Of a stretch of 64,000 nt of DNA, positions 15,748-25,153 are shown piece after piece. Positions within the stretch are counted from its first letter, which is position 1. Every line of letters begins with the position of its first letter. The stretch covers positions 2,326,881-2,390,880 of the forward strand of contig NZ_KI911784.1 in the NCBI RefSeq assembly GCF_000516515.1, given 5' to 3'. The position numbers and the translations under genes were made by a program. The stretch comes from Chloroflexus sp. Y-396-1 (lineage in GTDB: Bacteria > Chloroflexota > Chloroflexia > Chloroflexales > Chloroflexaceae). The notes below the pieces were generated by a model, which did not search any database, was not told the origin of the DNA, and saw only the letters and a program-made list of their open reading frames with translations.

Positions 15748-15790
15748 CTCTCCCCCTTTCTCTCCCCACATGGGAGAGGAAGGGGGAGAG
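15748..15790. repeat. CT-rich inverted repeat between convergent genes
   Basis: CTCTCCCCCTTTCTCTCCC (15748-15766) pairs with 15772-15790 with one mismatch around ACATG-like loop bases. It can fold in transcripts from either side and may serve as a bidirectional terminator, although no T-run follows. The same core occurs inside the dispersed element copies A, B and C and at 16767. Confidence 0.6.
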
Positions 15791-15827
15791 TGCCATGCAC
15801 ACCACGTTGACGAGCTACCAAACAAAC

Positions 15828-16628
15828 CTACTGTTGCTGTAGCGCATCAACCTTCATGACCAGCTCAACCAGCGCCAGATTGAATTCAGCCGGTCGTTCA
15901 ATAGCACTAAGGTGACCTGCTGCCGGGATAACAACGAAGCGGCTCTCTGGAATTGCTTCATGCATCGTGCGCGCCTCAGCAGGAGGCGTGAGCACATCTT
16001 CGGCGCCGACCACCACGGTTGTTGGCACACGAATATTGGCAAGTAATGAGGTCGAGTCAGGGCGTTTGGCCATAGCGTGAAGCGCAGCCGCAATCCCTTC
16101 CGGTGGATTGGCTGATGCGATCTGTAACAGCTCAGCCCGGAGTGCTTCACTTGCTTGTGGTGCGACCAGATTGGGCAATACCCGCTCGGCGAGCGCCGCA
16201 CTCCCTTCGCGTAACACAAGCTCGGCATTAGCTGCCCGCGTCGCACGTACCTCATCACTATCGGCAGTAGCGCGCGTATCGGCTAGTAACAGACCACTGA
16301 TCCGTTCTGGTGCCCGTCGCAACAGGGCAAAGGCAATGTACCCGCCCATCGATAACCCGGCCAGCACAACTTGGTCAAGACCTAGCGCATCGAGCAGCTC
16401 CAGCACATCAGATGCGTAGTCATCAAGCGACTGAGCAGGTGGATTTCCTCCTGAACCACCAAAACCGCGTAGATCGGGGGCAATCATTCGCATCCGATCA
16501 CGCAGACTCGTTAACTGGACGCGCCATAACGCTGCACTTAATGGGAACGCATGTAACAAGATGACCGGTCGTCCAGTTCCTTCATCATCGTAGCGTAGAC
16601 GTACACCGCTTGGGAGGGTTATCTGCAT
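15828..16628 (-). CDS. alpha/beta hydrolase
   Basis: A 266-residue alpha/beta-fold hydrolase, probably an esterase or lactonase of the 3-oxoadipate enol-lactonase-like group. The ATG at 16626-16628 follows GGAGG by six bases. Visible are the oxyanion segment VILLHAFPLSAALW, the turn APDLRGFGGSGG, the nucleophile Ser in LAGLSMGGYIAF, the acid Asp in VVVGAEDVLTPP and the catalytic His in PAAGHLSAIERP. The triad is complete. A stand-alone gene; substrate unknown. It converges with the DUF4097 gene, with an inverted repeat between them. Confidence 0.88.
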   Translation of the reverse strand: MQITLPSGVRLRYDDEGTGRPVILLHAFPLSAALWRVQLTSLRDRMRMIAPDLRGFGGSGGNPPAQSLDDYASDVLELLDALGLDQVVLAGLSMGGYIAFALLRRAPERISGLLLADTRATADSDEVRATRAANAELVLREGSAALAERVLPNLVAPQASEALRAELLQIASANPPEGIAAALHAMAKRPDSTSLLANIRVPTTVVVGAEDVLTPPAEARTMHEAIPESRFVVIPAAGHLSAIERPAEFNLALVELVMKVDALQQQ

Positions 16629-16766
16629 ATCTGCCTCCGTGTGGTACATCAATAGTGTGATGGATATACGGGTAGTATAGCAGATGGCAGAGACGGAAGA
16701 GGGATGAAGACCGGATTGACATTTTTAGAAGTTTCATCTTTTGGTGTCGTAAAGGCTGCTTGCCAC

Positions 16767-16803
16767 CTCCCCCTTCCTCTCCCCTGACGGGGAAGGAAGG
16801 GGG
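16767..16803. repeat. CT-rich inverted repeat
   Basis: CCTCCCCCTTCCTCTCCCC faces GGGGAAGGAAGGGGG around TGAC, followed by CTAGGGGGAAGGTGAGG. The same core and tail lie in the dispersed elements at 12441, 23495 and 46835, so this is a solitary fragment of that family. The 16629-16924 gap otherwise contains only the terminator at 16868. Confidence 0.6.
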
Positions 16804-16867
16804 CTAGGGGGAAGGTGAGGGGCGAAAGACGAAAACGCCAGGCTCGACCGTCCCTGCCAGTGACATC

Positions 16868-16900
16868 AAAAAGAGGGGAAGGGCTTTAGCCCTCCCCTCT
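16868..16900 (-). terminator. intrinsic terminator of the DUF4388 gene
   Basis: Read on the minus strand, AGAGGGGAGGGCT pairs with AGCCCTTCCCCTCT (one bulged base, tiny AA loop) and is followed by TTTTT. It starts 25 bases after the stop codon at 16925. Confidence 0.85.
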
Positions 16901-16924
16901 CCTTGCACCCTCATACAACCCGTA

Positions 16925-17554
16925 TCACGAACGCAGGATTGAAAGGAGCCGGTCGAGCGATGGTACAACCGTCGATTGTTGCTTCGGTTGCAATTCTGGC
17001 TTATGCTCTCCTCGTTCTGTTGCGACCGATTCAAGACGAACAACCTGTTGTGCAACCAACTGTGCAATACCTTCAACCACATCTATCGCTGACCACCGCA
17101 GTTCACGGGCAATATCGCTCAGCCGTTTACGTCCATCTATCACCTCAAGTAAGAGATGTAACGCCACGTTCGTCTTCTGTAATGCCACCTCACGAGGTAC
17201 AGTCAACACCGGAACCAGTTCCAGTGAAGTTACCTGATGCCATAAGCGTCGCCAGCGCAGGGCTGTGCGCTCAGCGTTACGCAACAATGTCTCTGCATCG
17301 CCCCATACCGATTGCTGATCGCTGCGAGCGCCACTGGTAACATTAAACATTCCCTGCTGGACATTAAGCAACATACCCAACGCTTCAATCCCGATTTGTC
17401 CGTCACATTCAACGTGATATATCTGCCCATTGGAAAAATAAATCCGTCCTGATCGTTCACCATCGATATCAAGCGAGCCAGATAGCGCACTATATACGGC
17501 CAGGTCAATCAATTCGCGCAATGGTACTTGCTGCAATGATCCGTGTAATGCCAT
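16925..17554 (-). CDS. DUF4388 (PATAN-like) domain protein
   Basis: A 209-residue cytosolic protein. The ATG at 17552-17554 follows AGGAGG at good spacing. Residues 1-90 match DUF4388: MALHGSLQQVPLRELIDL, SGSLDIDGERSGRIYFSNGQ and HVECDGQIGIEAL. Such domains occur in Deinococcus, Chloroflexota and myxobacterial signalling proteins, often with two-component systems and gliding machinery. The second half (LLLEVIDGRKRLSDIARELR) looks like a second winged or helical module. Function unknown; a signalling scaffold is the usual guess. A terminator follows directly. Confidence 0.8.
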   Translation of the reverse strand: MALHGSLQQVPLRELIDLAVYSALSGSLDIDGERSGRIYFSNGQIYHVECDGQIGIEALGMLLNVQQGMFNVTSGARSDQQSVWGDAETLLRNAERTALRWRRLWHQVTSLELVPVLTVPREVALQKTNVALHLLLEVIDGRKRLSDIARELRWSAIDVVEGIAQLVAQQVVRLESVATERGEHKPELQPKQQSTVVPSLDRLLSILRS

Positions 17555-17914
17555 CGTGGGCCTCCTGGGCAAGAACACAATACGATGGGATGCCCTTTAC
17601 AATTGGTTATACTACAATTCTGGATGTATCACAATATGACTATAGTCCAGTGATAACGTGAGTTGTCATAGTACCGGTAGTTGGTAACGGCTACCTTGAA
17701 AAATCATTCCTAGCTCAGGACAGCACCCACTGGATAGACGAAGCAAGAGGAGAGTTTTTGCTTGACATAATAATGGGGCGAGGTTGACCTCGCCCCTATC
17801 GGAAAACCTTATCTTGCTGGTGACCTGCTTTGCTAACAAGAGGTAACAAGAGGTGTAGCGTCTACTCAACGCAACAAATAAACGCGAAAACCTGTATGTA
17901 TTGTGTCAGGGCAA
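17555..17914. other. 360-base gene-free stretch
   Basis: It contains the palindrome GGGGCGAGGT-tg-ACCTCGCCCC (17775-17796), a member of the dispersed GC palindromes. Near the 3' end of ctaA there is a direct repeat AACAAGAGGTAACAAGAGGT (about 17835-17854). A stretch of Ts (AGTTTTTGCTTGACATAATAA) around 17755 has a TTGACA on the plus strand without a convincing -10. No gene is seen. Confidence 0.5.
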
Positions 17915-18883
17915 CTATACCGAACGAACTGGCGTAGAAGCCGATACCGAATGCGCGATCCGCGCATCACTCGGTCGGGCTAACAGCGTTGCGCTCAACA
18001 AGACCAGGGCCAGCCATGCCAGATCGGCGAAGAGCAGGTGAATCAGTTGCATCCAGACCGGTGCCTTAAGCATGACATTCAACGCGCCCAAAAAGATTTG
18101 GCCGACAAAGATTGTCGCAGTTGCCCATGCCAGTCGACGGGTTGTCGGTGAGGGATCGTAACGCATAGCCCGTTGCGCCAATGAAATCATTGCTAATCCA
18201 ACCAGTGTGCCCAGCACCGGATGGATAATGCGCATTAACACCAGTGGATGGCTATCACGATTGATCGGCTGCGAGACCCCGCCGGGTAAGACACCCAATT
18301 GCAAGAGAGTATCGCCCAGCGCTGTCACTGCACCGCTCGAACCAACCAACGCCGTGCCAATCAATGCTGCAATAAGCATGGCCATCAATCCACCTTTGCC
18401 TCGTAGATCGGGCGCCGGTTTGCCACCAGCATACCAGGCGGTAAGCGCCATTGCACCGATAAGTAGGAATGTATTGATCAAATGTAAGCCTAACGATAGA
18501 GCGCGAGTCATTGAGGCATCGTGAGCTACTAGGCGGAACAAGACTAGGGCTGCACCGATCAGAGATTCAACTATCATGAGCACCATCGCGGCAATCGCAG
18601 CCCGCCGGGCCGGATGACCGGCAGCAAACAATCGTAAGGCCCAAACCAACAGAACAATCGTTAAGAGCAGTGCAATGCCACTGGTGACGCGATGCGAAAA
18701 CTCAATAAGCTGCGCTACATCAGGCGCACGAGGGATAACCTGCCCGTCACATAACGGCCAGTGATCACCACAACCGGCGCCAGAACCGGTGGCACGGACA
18801 AATGCGCCCCACATGATAACCAACAGGTTGTACCCGACATTCAGCCAGGCAAAGGTAACAAAGGTGCGGTGCCGGGGTTCCAT
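17915..18883 (-). CDS. ctaA: heme A synthase
   Basis: CtaA oxidises the methyl group of heme O to give heme A for aa3-type cytochrome c oxidase. The 322-residue protein has eight membrane segments in two four-helix halves. Its landmarks are the GAFVRATGSGAGCGDHWPLCDG loop with the paired Cys (residues 26-47), the heme-ligand His in EFSHRVTSG, GLHLINTFLLIG in the first half, and the second-half His pair in RIIHPVLGTL and QLIHLLFADLAW. An AGGA lies before the ATG. No ctaB or cox genes are adjacent. Its presence suggests that the organism can respire aerobically. Confidence 0.93.
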   Translation of the reverse strand: MEPRHRTFVTFAWLNVGYNLLVIMWGAFVRATGSGAGCGDHWPLCDGQVIPRAPDVAQLIEFSHRVTSGIALLLTIVLLVWALRLFAAGHPARRAAIAAMVLMIVESLIGAALVLFRLVAHDASMTRALSLGLHLINTFLLIGAMALTAWYAGGKPAPDLRGKGGLMAMLIAALIGTALVGSSGAVTALGDTLLQLGVLPGGVSQPINRDSHPLVLMRIIHPVLGTLVGLAMISLAQRAMRYDPSPTTRRLAWATATIFVGQIFLGALNVMLKAPVWMQLIHLLFADLAWLALVLLSATLLARPSDARIAHSVSASTPVRSV

Positions 18884-19039
18884 GCAACTTCCTCCCGCCG
18901 CGACTTGGCAGTCGCGGATTGCAAGAATAATGTGACATTTCGCACTTTATTCTACCATGGTCATGATGCAGTAGGCAGTAAACACCGTGTTATAATTCGT
19001 TCACCAAACACAATATTGATCCTGAGAAAGGGTGCATAG

Positions 19040-20371
19040 GTGACTGTACACGCACCACCATCAACTGAACAGCTTGTACAAACTTTACGGCACCTCTGCC
19101 GGCGACCATCGACCAGTGGTCAGATCGAAGAGTTGCACGATACGGCTGAATTTATCGCGCTCTTCACCCGACAGCTTGGGATGCACGTGCGCATCGCGGC
19201 GACTGGGATGGCGCCAGTAGTGATTGCCCGTCGTGCGGGACGGCGTCCACAGACGATCTTACTGTATCACCATTTTGATACACCGCCGACCGGCCCATGG
19301 CGTTACTGGTCGCACGAACCCTTTGATCTTGCCGAGCGTGACGATAAGCTGTTCGGACGAGGCGTGGCAGGTGGCAAAGGTGCGCTGGCAGCTCACCTTA
19401 CGGCATTACAAACCATTTTGCAACGCGAAGGTGAATTACCGTGTGGTGTCACCATGGTTATCGAAGGTGCTGCCATGATCGGTAGCGCTGGTTTAGCGGA
19501 AGCATTACGAGCGCACGACGATCTCTTGCAATGTGATGCGATCCTGGCCAGTATGGGTGATCGTGATGCCACCGGCGCCCCTATTTGTACCAGTGGCAGT
19601 AAGGGATGGATTCGCCTACGTTTGACCGCTCACGGTCCGGCTTACCCCTTACCTCCCGGCCTGGCAGCTAGTGTTGTCAATCCACTCTGGCGTTTGATCT
19701 GGGCTGTGGCTTCGCTGAAAGGTGACGACGAAGATGTGCGGATCGAAGGTTTCTACGATGCCGTCGAAGGCCCATCGCGTGCCGATAATGCGGTCATTCG
19801 TCAGTTGCAATTGGACTCCGCTGCTCGCCGTCGGGCCTGGCAGATCGACCAATTTCTCTTCGGTATCGACGGTGCGGCACTGAGTCGTTCGGAAGTTACC
19901 CTTCCCACCTGTAATGTGAGCAGATTGACCGTTGAACCCGCTGGTGATACACCGGCAATACCGGCGCAGGCTAGTGCATTACTCGATATCCAGTTAGTAC
20001 CGCACCAACAACCTGATACAATCGTGACCTTGATCCAGCAACACCTTCACGATAAAGGGTTTGCTGATATTACCCTCGAACGCTTGCCCGGTGGATACCC
20101 ACCGCTGGTCACGGCGACTGATAATCCCTTCGTGACCCGTGTTGCTACTGTCGGTGCGACGGTGTTTGAACGTCCGCTGTCAGTGGTACCGGCTGGTCCG
20201 TATACGGTGCCGTTCAGCTTGCTGGTCGGGCAGCATCCCATCCCCACGGCAAGTATTGGTTTTACGCCAACGGTAAGTGCGCTCTTTGCCCCCGATGAAT
20301 ACATTCCTCTTGCAGACCTCATCCGGCATAGCCGATTGCTGATCGAGGTTCTTGACCGTTGGTGGAGCTAG
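19040..20371 (+). CDS. M20-family metallopeptidase homologue, probably inactive
   Basis: The 443-residue protein follows the M20/M28 carboxypeptidase fold: the HxD block YHHFDTPP (residues 76-83), a dimerisation domain at about 205-325 and a C-terminal end EYIPLADLIRHSR. The catalytic residues are mostly gone. The bridging Asp of GRG-x-x-D-x-K-G is Gly (GRGVAGGKG, position 111). The Glu-Glu pair before Gly-Ser is Ala-Met (EGAAMIGS, 145-146). The His of HxPDE is Phe (LFAPDE). The frame is intact with normal codon use, so this is more likely a non-catalytic paralogue than a decaying gene. A -10 TATAAT lies at 18991-18996. The start is a GTG. Confidence 0.85.
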   Translation: MTVHAPPSTEQLVQTLRHLCRRPSTSGQIEELHDTAEFIALFTRQLGMHVRIAATGMAPVVIARRAGRRPQTILLYHHFDTPPTGPWRYWSHEPFDLAERDDKLFGRGVAGGKGALAAHLTALQTILQREGELPCGVTMVIEGAAMIGSAGLAEALRAHDDLLQCDAILASMGDRDATGAPICTSGSKGWIRLRLTAHGPAYPLPPGLAASVVNPLWRLIWAVASLKGDDEDVRIEGFYDAVEGPSRADNAVIRQLQLDSAARRRAWQIDQFLFGIDGAALSRSEVTLPTCNVSRLTVEPAGDTPAIPAQASALLDIQLVPHQQPDTIVTLIQQHLHDKGFADITLERLPGGYPPLVTATDNPFVTRVATVGATVFERPLSVVPAGPYTVPFSLLVGQHPIPTASIGFTPTVSALFAPDEYIPLADLIRHSRLLIEVLDRWWS

Positions 20372-20528
20372 CTGTCTATTACGCTCCAGCGCGATGTTGC
20401 CAATATTTTAAATGTCTTAACCAAAATATTCCTAAATTTACCAAAGGTTTGGATATACTAACTTCAGCCTTGCGCAAGTTCGTGACCATCGTCACAAGTA
20501 ATCGTGAGCGAGATCGAGGAGCATAACT

Positions 20529-21535
20529 GTGAGTCGCGTTTTTCTTATATCATTGATCGTACTGGCAGCTCTATTAGCTGCATACGGCAATAACGCCAAC
20601 TCAGGCTCCGGGAAAGATTGTTGTCTATTCGGGTCGCTCTGAAAAGCTCGTTGCTCCACTCTTTACTCAGTTTACCGAGGTAACCGGTATTCAGGTTGAA
20701 GTGCGTTACGGTGACACTGCGGAACTGGCGGCCACTATTCTGGAAGAAGGCCCGAATAGCCCAGCCGATCTTTTCTTTGCTCAGGATGCTGGGGCGTTAG
20801 GGGCATTGGCAGCCGCAGAGATGCTGACTTTACTACCCTCCACTCTTCCTGAACAGGTTGAACCTCGTTTTCGCTCAGCGGATGGCTTGTGGATTGGCAT
20901 TAGTGGCCGGGACCGGCTTGTCGTCTACAACACCAACAAGCTTACCGAGGCCGATTTGCCGCGCTCAATCACCGGCTTTGTCGATCCGAGGTGGCAGGGG
21001 CGTGTTGGGTGGGCGCCCACCAATGGTTCCTTCCAAGCCTTTGTGACCGCAATGCGCGTTCAGTTGGGTGAAGAGGCGACTAAAGCCTGGCTCGAAGGGA
21101 TGATTGCCAACGATGTGAAGACCTATGAACGCAATGCTGCCATCGTACAGGCAGTGGCTGATGGTGAAATTGATGTAGGCTTCGTGAACCATTACTATCT
21201 ATCAGATGCAGAGCCAATCGGGTAATGCATTAGCCGCTGCAAATTACTATCCGGCTGATGGTGATGTTGGTGCACTGATTAATATTGCCGGTGTTGGTAT
21301 TCTCAAGACGGCAAAGAATTCTTCGGCTGCCCAACGGCTGATCGAATATATGCTATCGACCGAGGGTCAGCGCTATTTTGCCGAACAGACGTATGAATAT
21401 CCCCTATCCGGTGGGGTCCAACCTGATCCACGCCTCAAGCCGTTGTCAGAGATTAAGACCCCTGACATCGATCTGAATCAGTTGCGCGATCTGCAGGGGA
21501 CATTGCAACTACTACGGGAAGTTGGTGCGCTGTGA
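20529..21535 (+). pseudogene. iron(III)-type ABC transporter substrate-binding protein, broken
   Basis: Three reading frames together spell one FbpA/FutA-like protein. Frame 1 from a GTG at 20529 gives the lipoprotein signal, but its lipobox Cys is Tyr (LLAAYGNN), and it ends at a TGA at 20641-20643. From about 20590 the second frame continues as TPTQAPGKIVVYSGRSEKL and runs to AAIVQAVADGEIDVGFVNHY. Near 21203 a second shift moves to the frame beginning QMQSQSGNALAAANYYPADG and ends QLLREVGAL. Two frameshifts plus the lipobox change show the gene is no longer functional. A -10-like TATACT (20454-20459) with CCAAAggTTTGG beside it remains upstream. Confidence 0.85.
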
Positions 21536-21748
21536 CAGCCAACGAGCGTTGCGTTCAACAATGATCGCAACGCTCGCTCCGTTCGCAACAGGAGCTACTG
21601 TATAGGTATTCCTGTTATGGTCTAACCGCCTCAATTGCAATGTATCGTGCAATGTATCGGCGAGATAATGAAGTGATTCTGTCCGTTTAGAGCGACGTGT
21701 CGGTATGTTCTGTGAGTCTTTTTGCAGACACTGTAGAGTGTACACTGT

Positions 21749-23363
21749 ATGATCCGTCGAGCTACCCTCTCAACGTTAACCACAAACACAACCCCGATAA
21801 GGTCACGGCCATGGGGGCTGATGAGTCTAAGTATCGGTATCGTGGTGCTTATCCTCCTGCCAATCAGCTACTTGCCGGTGCGTGCCCTCGAAGCCGGGCC
21901 TGAAGCCTGGACTGTTCTGCTCCGTCCACGTACACTGCAGGTTGTTTTCAATAGTGTGGGGGTAGCTTTCGCAACCGCGCTCCTTAGTGTGCTGATTGCT
22001 ACACCGCTGGCCTGGCTAACCGTATGCGTCAATGTGCCAGGCCGTCGCTTTTGGACGATTGCGACTGCTCTGCCATTGACTGTGCCATCGTATATCATAT
22101 GGATTCGCGATCATCGTAGTGTTGGGGCCGGTGGGCCTGTTACAATAAGTGCTGGCGCCGTTTGGCGTTGAGCGGTTACCACCGATCTATGGGTTTGGTG
22201 GCGCTGTACTAGCGCTTACGCTCAGCAGTTATCCATACGTGTTGCTCAGTGTGCGGGCTGCCCTGCAACGGTGTGATCCGGCAGTTGAGGACGCAGCCCG
22301 TAGTATGGGCGATACCCCCTGGCAGGTGTTATGGCGCATCCTGATCCCCCAGGTACGTCCGGCTATCGCCATTGGCGCCTTGCTAGCCGCGCTCTACAGT
22401 CTGAGTGACTTTGGCGCTGTATCACTCTTGCAGTTTGAAACGTTTACCCGTTCAATTTATGTTCAGTACCGAGGATCATTTGATCGCAGCGGCGCAGCTT
22501 TACTCTCGCTCGTATTAATCGGGTTGACGTTAGGGCTGATTGGGCTTGAACAGATGATCAGCGGGCGGCCAAGTCTGAGCCGCACGACCTGCGCAGTTGC
22601 GCGGCCACGTCGGTTGGCCGATATTGGGTTGTGGCGCTGGCCAGCAGCAGGTTATGCCGCTGTTGTGACAATGCTCGGTGTTGGGATGCCGGTCATTGCG
22701 CTTGGGTATTGGCTGATCAGAGGACTACTAAACGGTCAAACGCTCGATACCCTCTGGCGACCCGTCATGAATTCTTTGATCGCGGCTGGTGGCGCCGCAG
22801 GAGTGACGGTACTGGCGGCGCTGCCACTTGCTGTATTGGCTGCACGTTTCCCTTCCCGACTCAGCCGTATGCTTGATGCTGCGGCTTACACCGGTTACAC
22901 TCTACCCGGCATTGTCGTGGCACTGGCACTGGTCTTCTTCGGCGCTAACTACGTTCCCTGGCTCTATCAGACTCTCCCAATGCTTATGTTTGGGTTAGCG
23001 GTGCGGTTTTTGCCGCAGGCGGTTGGCAGTTTACGCACAACCTTGCAGCAGATCAATCCACGGGTTGAGGAAGCTGCCCGCTCATTGGGGCGCAAACCGC
23101 TTACCGTTTTTGCAGGGGTTACGTTGCCGCTCATGCTTCCCGGTGTCTTCTCTGCCGCAGCCCTTGTTTTTCTAACCTCGATCAAAGAGCTACCAACCAC
23201 CCTTCTTTTAAGTCCGACCGGTTTTCCAACTCTGGCAACGGTGATCTGGAGTGCCACCACGGAAGCGATGTTTACGCAGGCAGCCGCACCAGCATTGGTG
23301 CTGTTAGCGATATCGGCTACGGCGATGACGGTAATGCTGATGCACGAACGAGTTGATCACTAG
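21749..23363 (+). pseudogene. iron(III)-type ABC transporter permease, broken
   Basis: Two frames make one FbpB/SfuB-like permease with duplicated six-helix halves. The first, from ATG 21749, runs through TPLAWLTVCVNVPGRRFW to PSYII. Near 22100 the correct frame changes: the next frame reads AIIVVLGPVGLLQ, meets a TAA at 22146-22148, then continues VLAPFGVERLPPIYG to the end. One frameshift and one nonsense codon are thus present. Both EAA-type loops survive (VEDAARSMGDTPWQV and VEEAARSLGRKPLTV). No ATPase gene follows. Together with the broken binding protein upstream, this is a decaying importer. Confidence 0.85.
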
Positions 23364-23494
23364 CGTTTAGATGACGCTTACGCAGAGCGTACCTGAATAT
23401 CTCCTGTCCGAACGATTTTGGCGCCGATGCTGAGCGTGTGTCTAAACATTTCTTTTCCAACAGCCGCTTCAACCCTCTTTGCGTCACGTCACCT

Positions 23495-23806
23495 AGAGCC
23501 TGATCAAAAACCCGGATTTCTCATCGGGTACGTACCGTACCTGTGCAACCACTGCATGGGAGGTTGTCAATATGCTTTCGTTGCCGCCCCTCACGCTCCC
23601 CCTTCCGCTCCCACACGGCGAGAGGAAGGGGGTGGGGGAAGGTGAGGGCTGCCAGGCGTGCTCCGCAACACAGACGCCAAACCTTTTGCGACCCTGTTCC
23701 AGCATGTTGCGGAGACGCATGCGTTGCCCGCCAACGTTTCCCTAACTATTATGGCGATGTCATTGGTCGAGACTTATCAAAAGCCCAGGTTTTCGATCAC
23801 GCTCTT
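23495..23806 (+). repeat. dispersed element, copy B
   Basis: A 312-base copy of the family. The left end is AGAGCCTGATCAAAAACCCG, followed by GTACGTACCGTACCTGTGCA, the CT-rich inverted repeat (CTCCCCCTTCCGCTCCC / GCGAGAGGAAGGGGG), GGGGGAAGGTGAGGGCTGCC and GTGCTCCGCAACACAGACGC. The right end AGGTTTTCGATCACGCTCTT is an imperfect reverse complement of the left end. No coding capacity is seen. Confidence 0.75.
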
Positions 23807-24587
23807 AGTGCCTATCCGTAACGTTCTGTTGCGAGAAAGGTTGTTCCGTGGAAGCGGGGCGACGCCTCGCCCCAACGCACCTGTCGGGTTCCTCCTGTAG
23901 GGCAAGACGGTACCATGCCTTAGCTCTGCGCGACGTCGTGTCCCAACCTGCCCGTAGGGGTACAACAATGCTGTGCCCTTACCGACGATGCCGCTGGCCT
24001 GAGAATCGATCATCTTGGTTTAATCCATCATGTCTGGTCATCTTCAGCAACGTCAGTGCGTTTCGTGAAAGGTTCTGTATCCATCATAACGGTTTTCCTC
24101 TGTCGTGAAGCGACCATAAGGTATTCAGATAGGCATCCAGGGGTTTTCAGAGTTCTCAGCTTCGCGGTACATACGACTAAAAGATTCAAAAACGGAGCGA
24201 CACCAACGAACGTCACGTACCTATCAATGGCGATCCCTGAGCCGTACAGGGTTACCTGGGTATGCGGGCCTCTGGCCCTGCCGACCTCGTGCAGGCACTT
24301 GTCGGCGCGGCTGTGCAAAAGTTCCCTGGGTGCGCGGGCCGCTGGCCCGCGTCCATCTCAGGAGAATGCTAGTAGGGCGGATTTGGCACCCGCCCTTCCC
24401 AATGCGGTGAGCGCCTGATCAGCGAATCAACAGAGGTTTAGCCGCAGACATTTGTTACAACCTGCCTTGCGAGGTCTGGTTAAACAACAAGCGGAGTTAG
24501 TCCCCTCAAATATGCGGGTCTCTGACCCGCATAGCCCGGCAAGAGGCACTTTTCAGACATGCTTGAAACGACGTGGTAACAATCTGC
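23807..24587. repeat. 780-base gene-free stretch of clustered GC palindromes
   Basis: Palindromes follow one another: GGGGCGA/TCGCCCC (23856-23873), GCGGGCC-gct-GGCCCGC (24334-24350) and TATGCGGGTC/GACCCGCATA (24511-24533), with a degenerate one near 24260. The segment after 24350 (CATCTCAGGAGAATGC, then GGGCGGATTTGGCACCCGCC and AATGCGGTGA) matches the tails at 28650-28720 and 39235-39300. The area looks like a sink for repeats next to the decaying transporter. Open frames here are short and not protein-like. Confidence 0.55.
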
Positions 24588-24923
24588 CTAGTGATTACGA
24601 TACGCCGCTAACGCAGATTCGCGGTCGGGATAAATCTTGAACAGCGTATCAAACCGGCTTTTACGAAAGATTTCGGCAATTTGCGGTTGCAAATGACACA
24701 GACGGAGATCACCACCGTAGGATTGTACAGAACGCAGGTTCGTCAATAACATCCGCAAGGCCAGACTCGCCACAAAGTTAACTTCACTCATATCGGCCAG
24801 CACCTTACCGCGATGCTGATTCACTGTTTCGGCCAATTCATGTTCGATTGCCGCGATACCAGCCGCATCAAGGCGAGCCGGCAAATTAATGATGAGGACA
24901 TCATCTACGAGATCGGTTTTCAC
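24588..24923 (-). CDS. STAS-domain anti-sigma factor antagonist
   Basis: A 111-residue single STAS domain of the RsbV/SpoIIAA type: LIINLPARLDAAGIAAIEHEL, then GKVLADMSEVNFVASLALRMLL. The Ser in VASLALR (about residue 53) sits at the phosphorylated position of the family. The start is a GTG with GAGGGA upstream. An extended -10 (TGGTATAAT, 24984-24989 on the minus strand) lies about 60 bases before it. It is 230 bases downstream of the phosphatase/kinase fusion on the same strand, which is the likely partner: the kinase domain would phosphorylate the Ser and the SpoIIE domain remove the phosphate. Confidence 0.88.
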   Translation of the reverse strand: MKTDLVDDVLIINLPARLDAAGIAAIEHELAETVNQHRGKVLADMSEVNFVASLALRMLLTNLRSVQSYGGDLRLCHLQPQIAEIFRKSRFDTLFKIYPDRESALAAYRNH

Positions 24924-25153
24924 GCCGGAATCCCTCTTTCTAGCGGATGACTCTACCGCTGTACAATGTTGCAGGATGTGGTCATTATACCACGCGACCG
25001 GGTGAAGGTTTATATCTGCCGTCTAACCCTGGAAGCGCGGGCCTCTGGCTGGCATCCTGACATAAAGCGGACGCGAACGAGTACAACTCACTGTGCCCCT
25101 GCAAGTGGTGGACGACGTAAAATCCCAGGCAAGAGGTGCTAATTCAGAACACT

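Noticed and set aside
23543-24423. Several frames of 80-120 codons
   Set aside because: They lie in clustered repeats, are rich in Arg, Pro, Cys and His, and lack ribosome sites.
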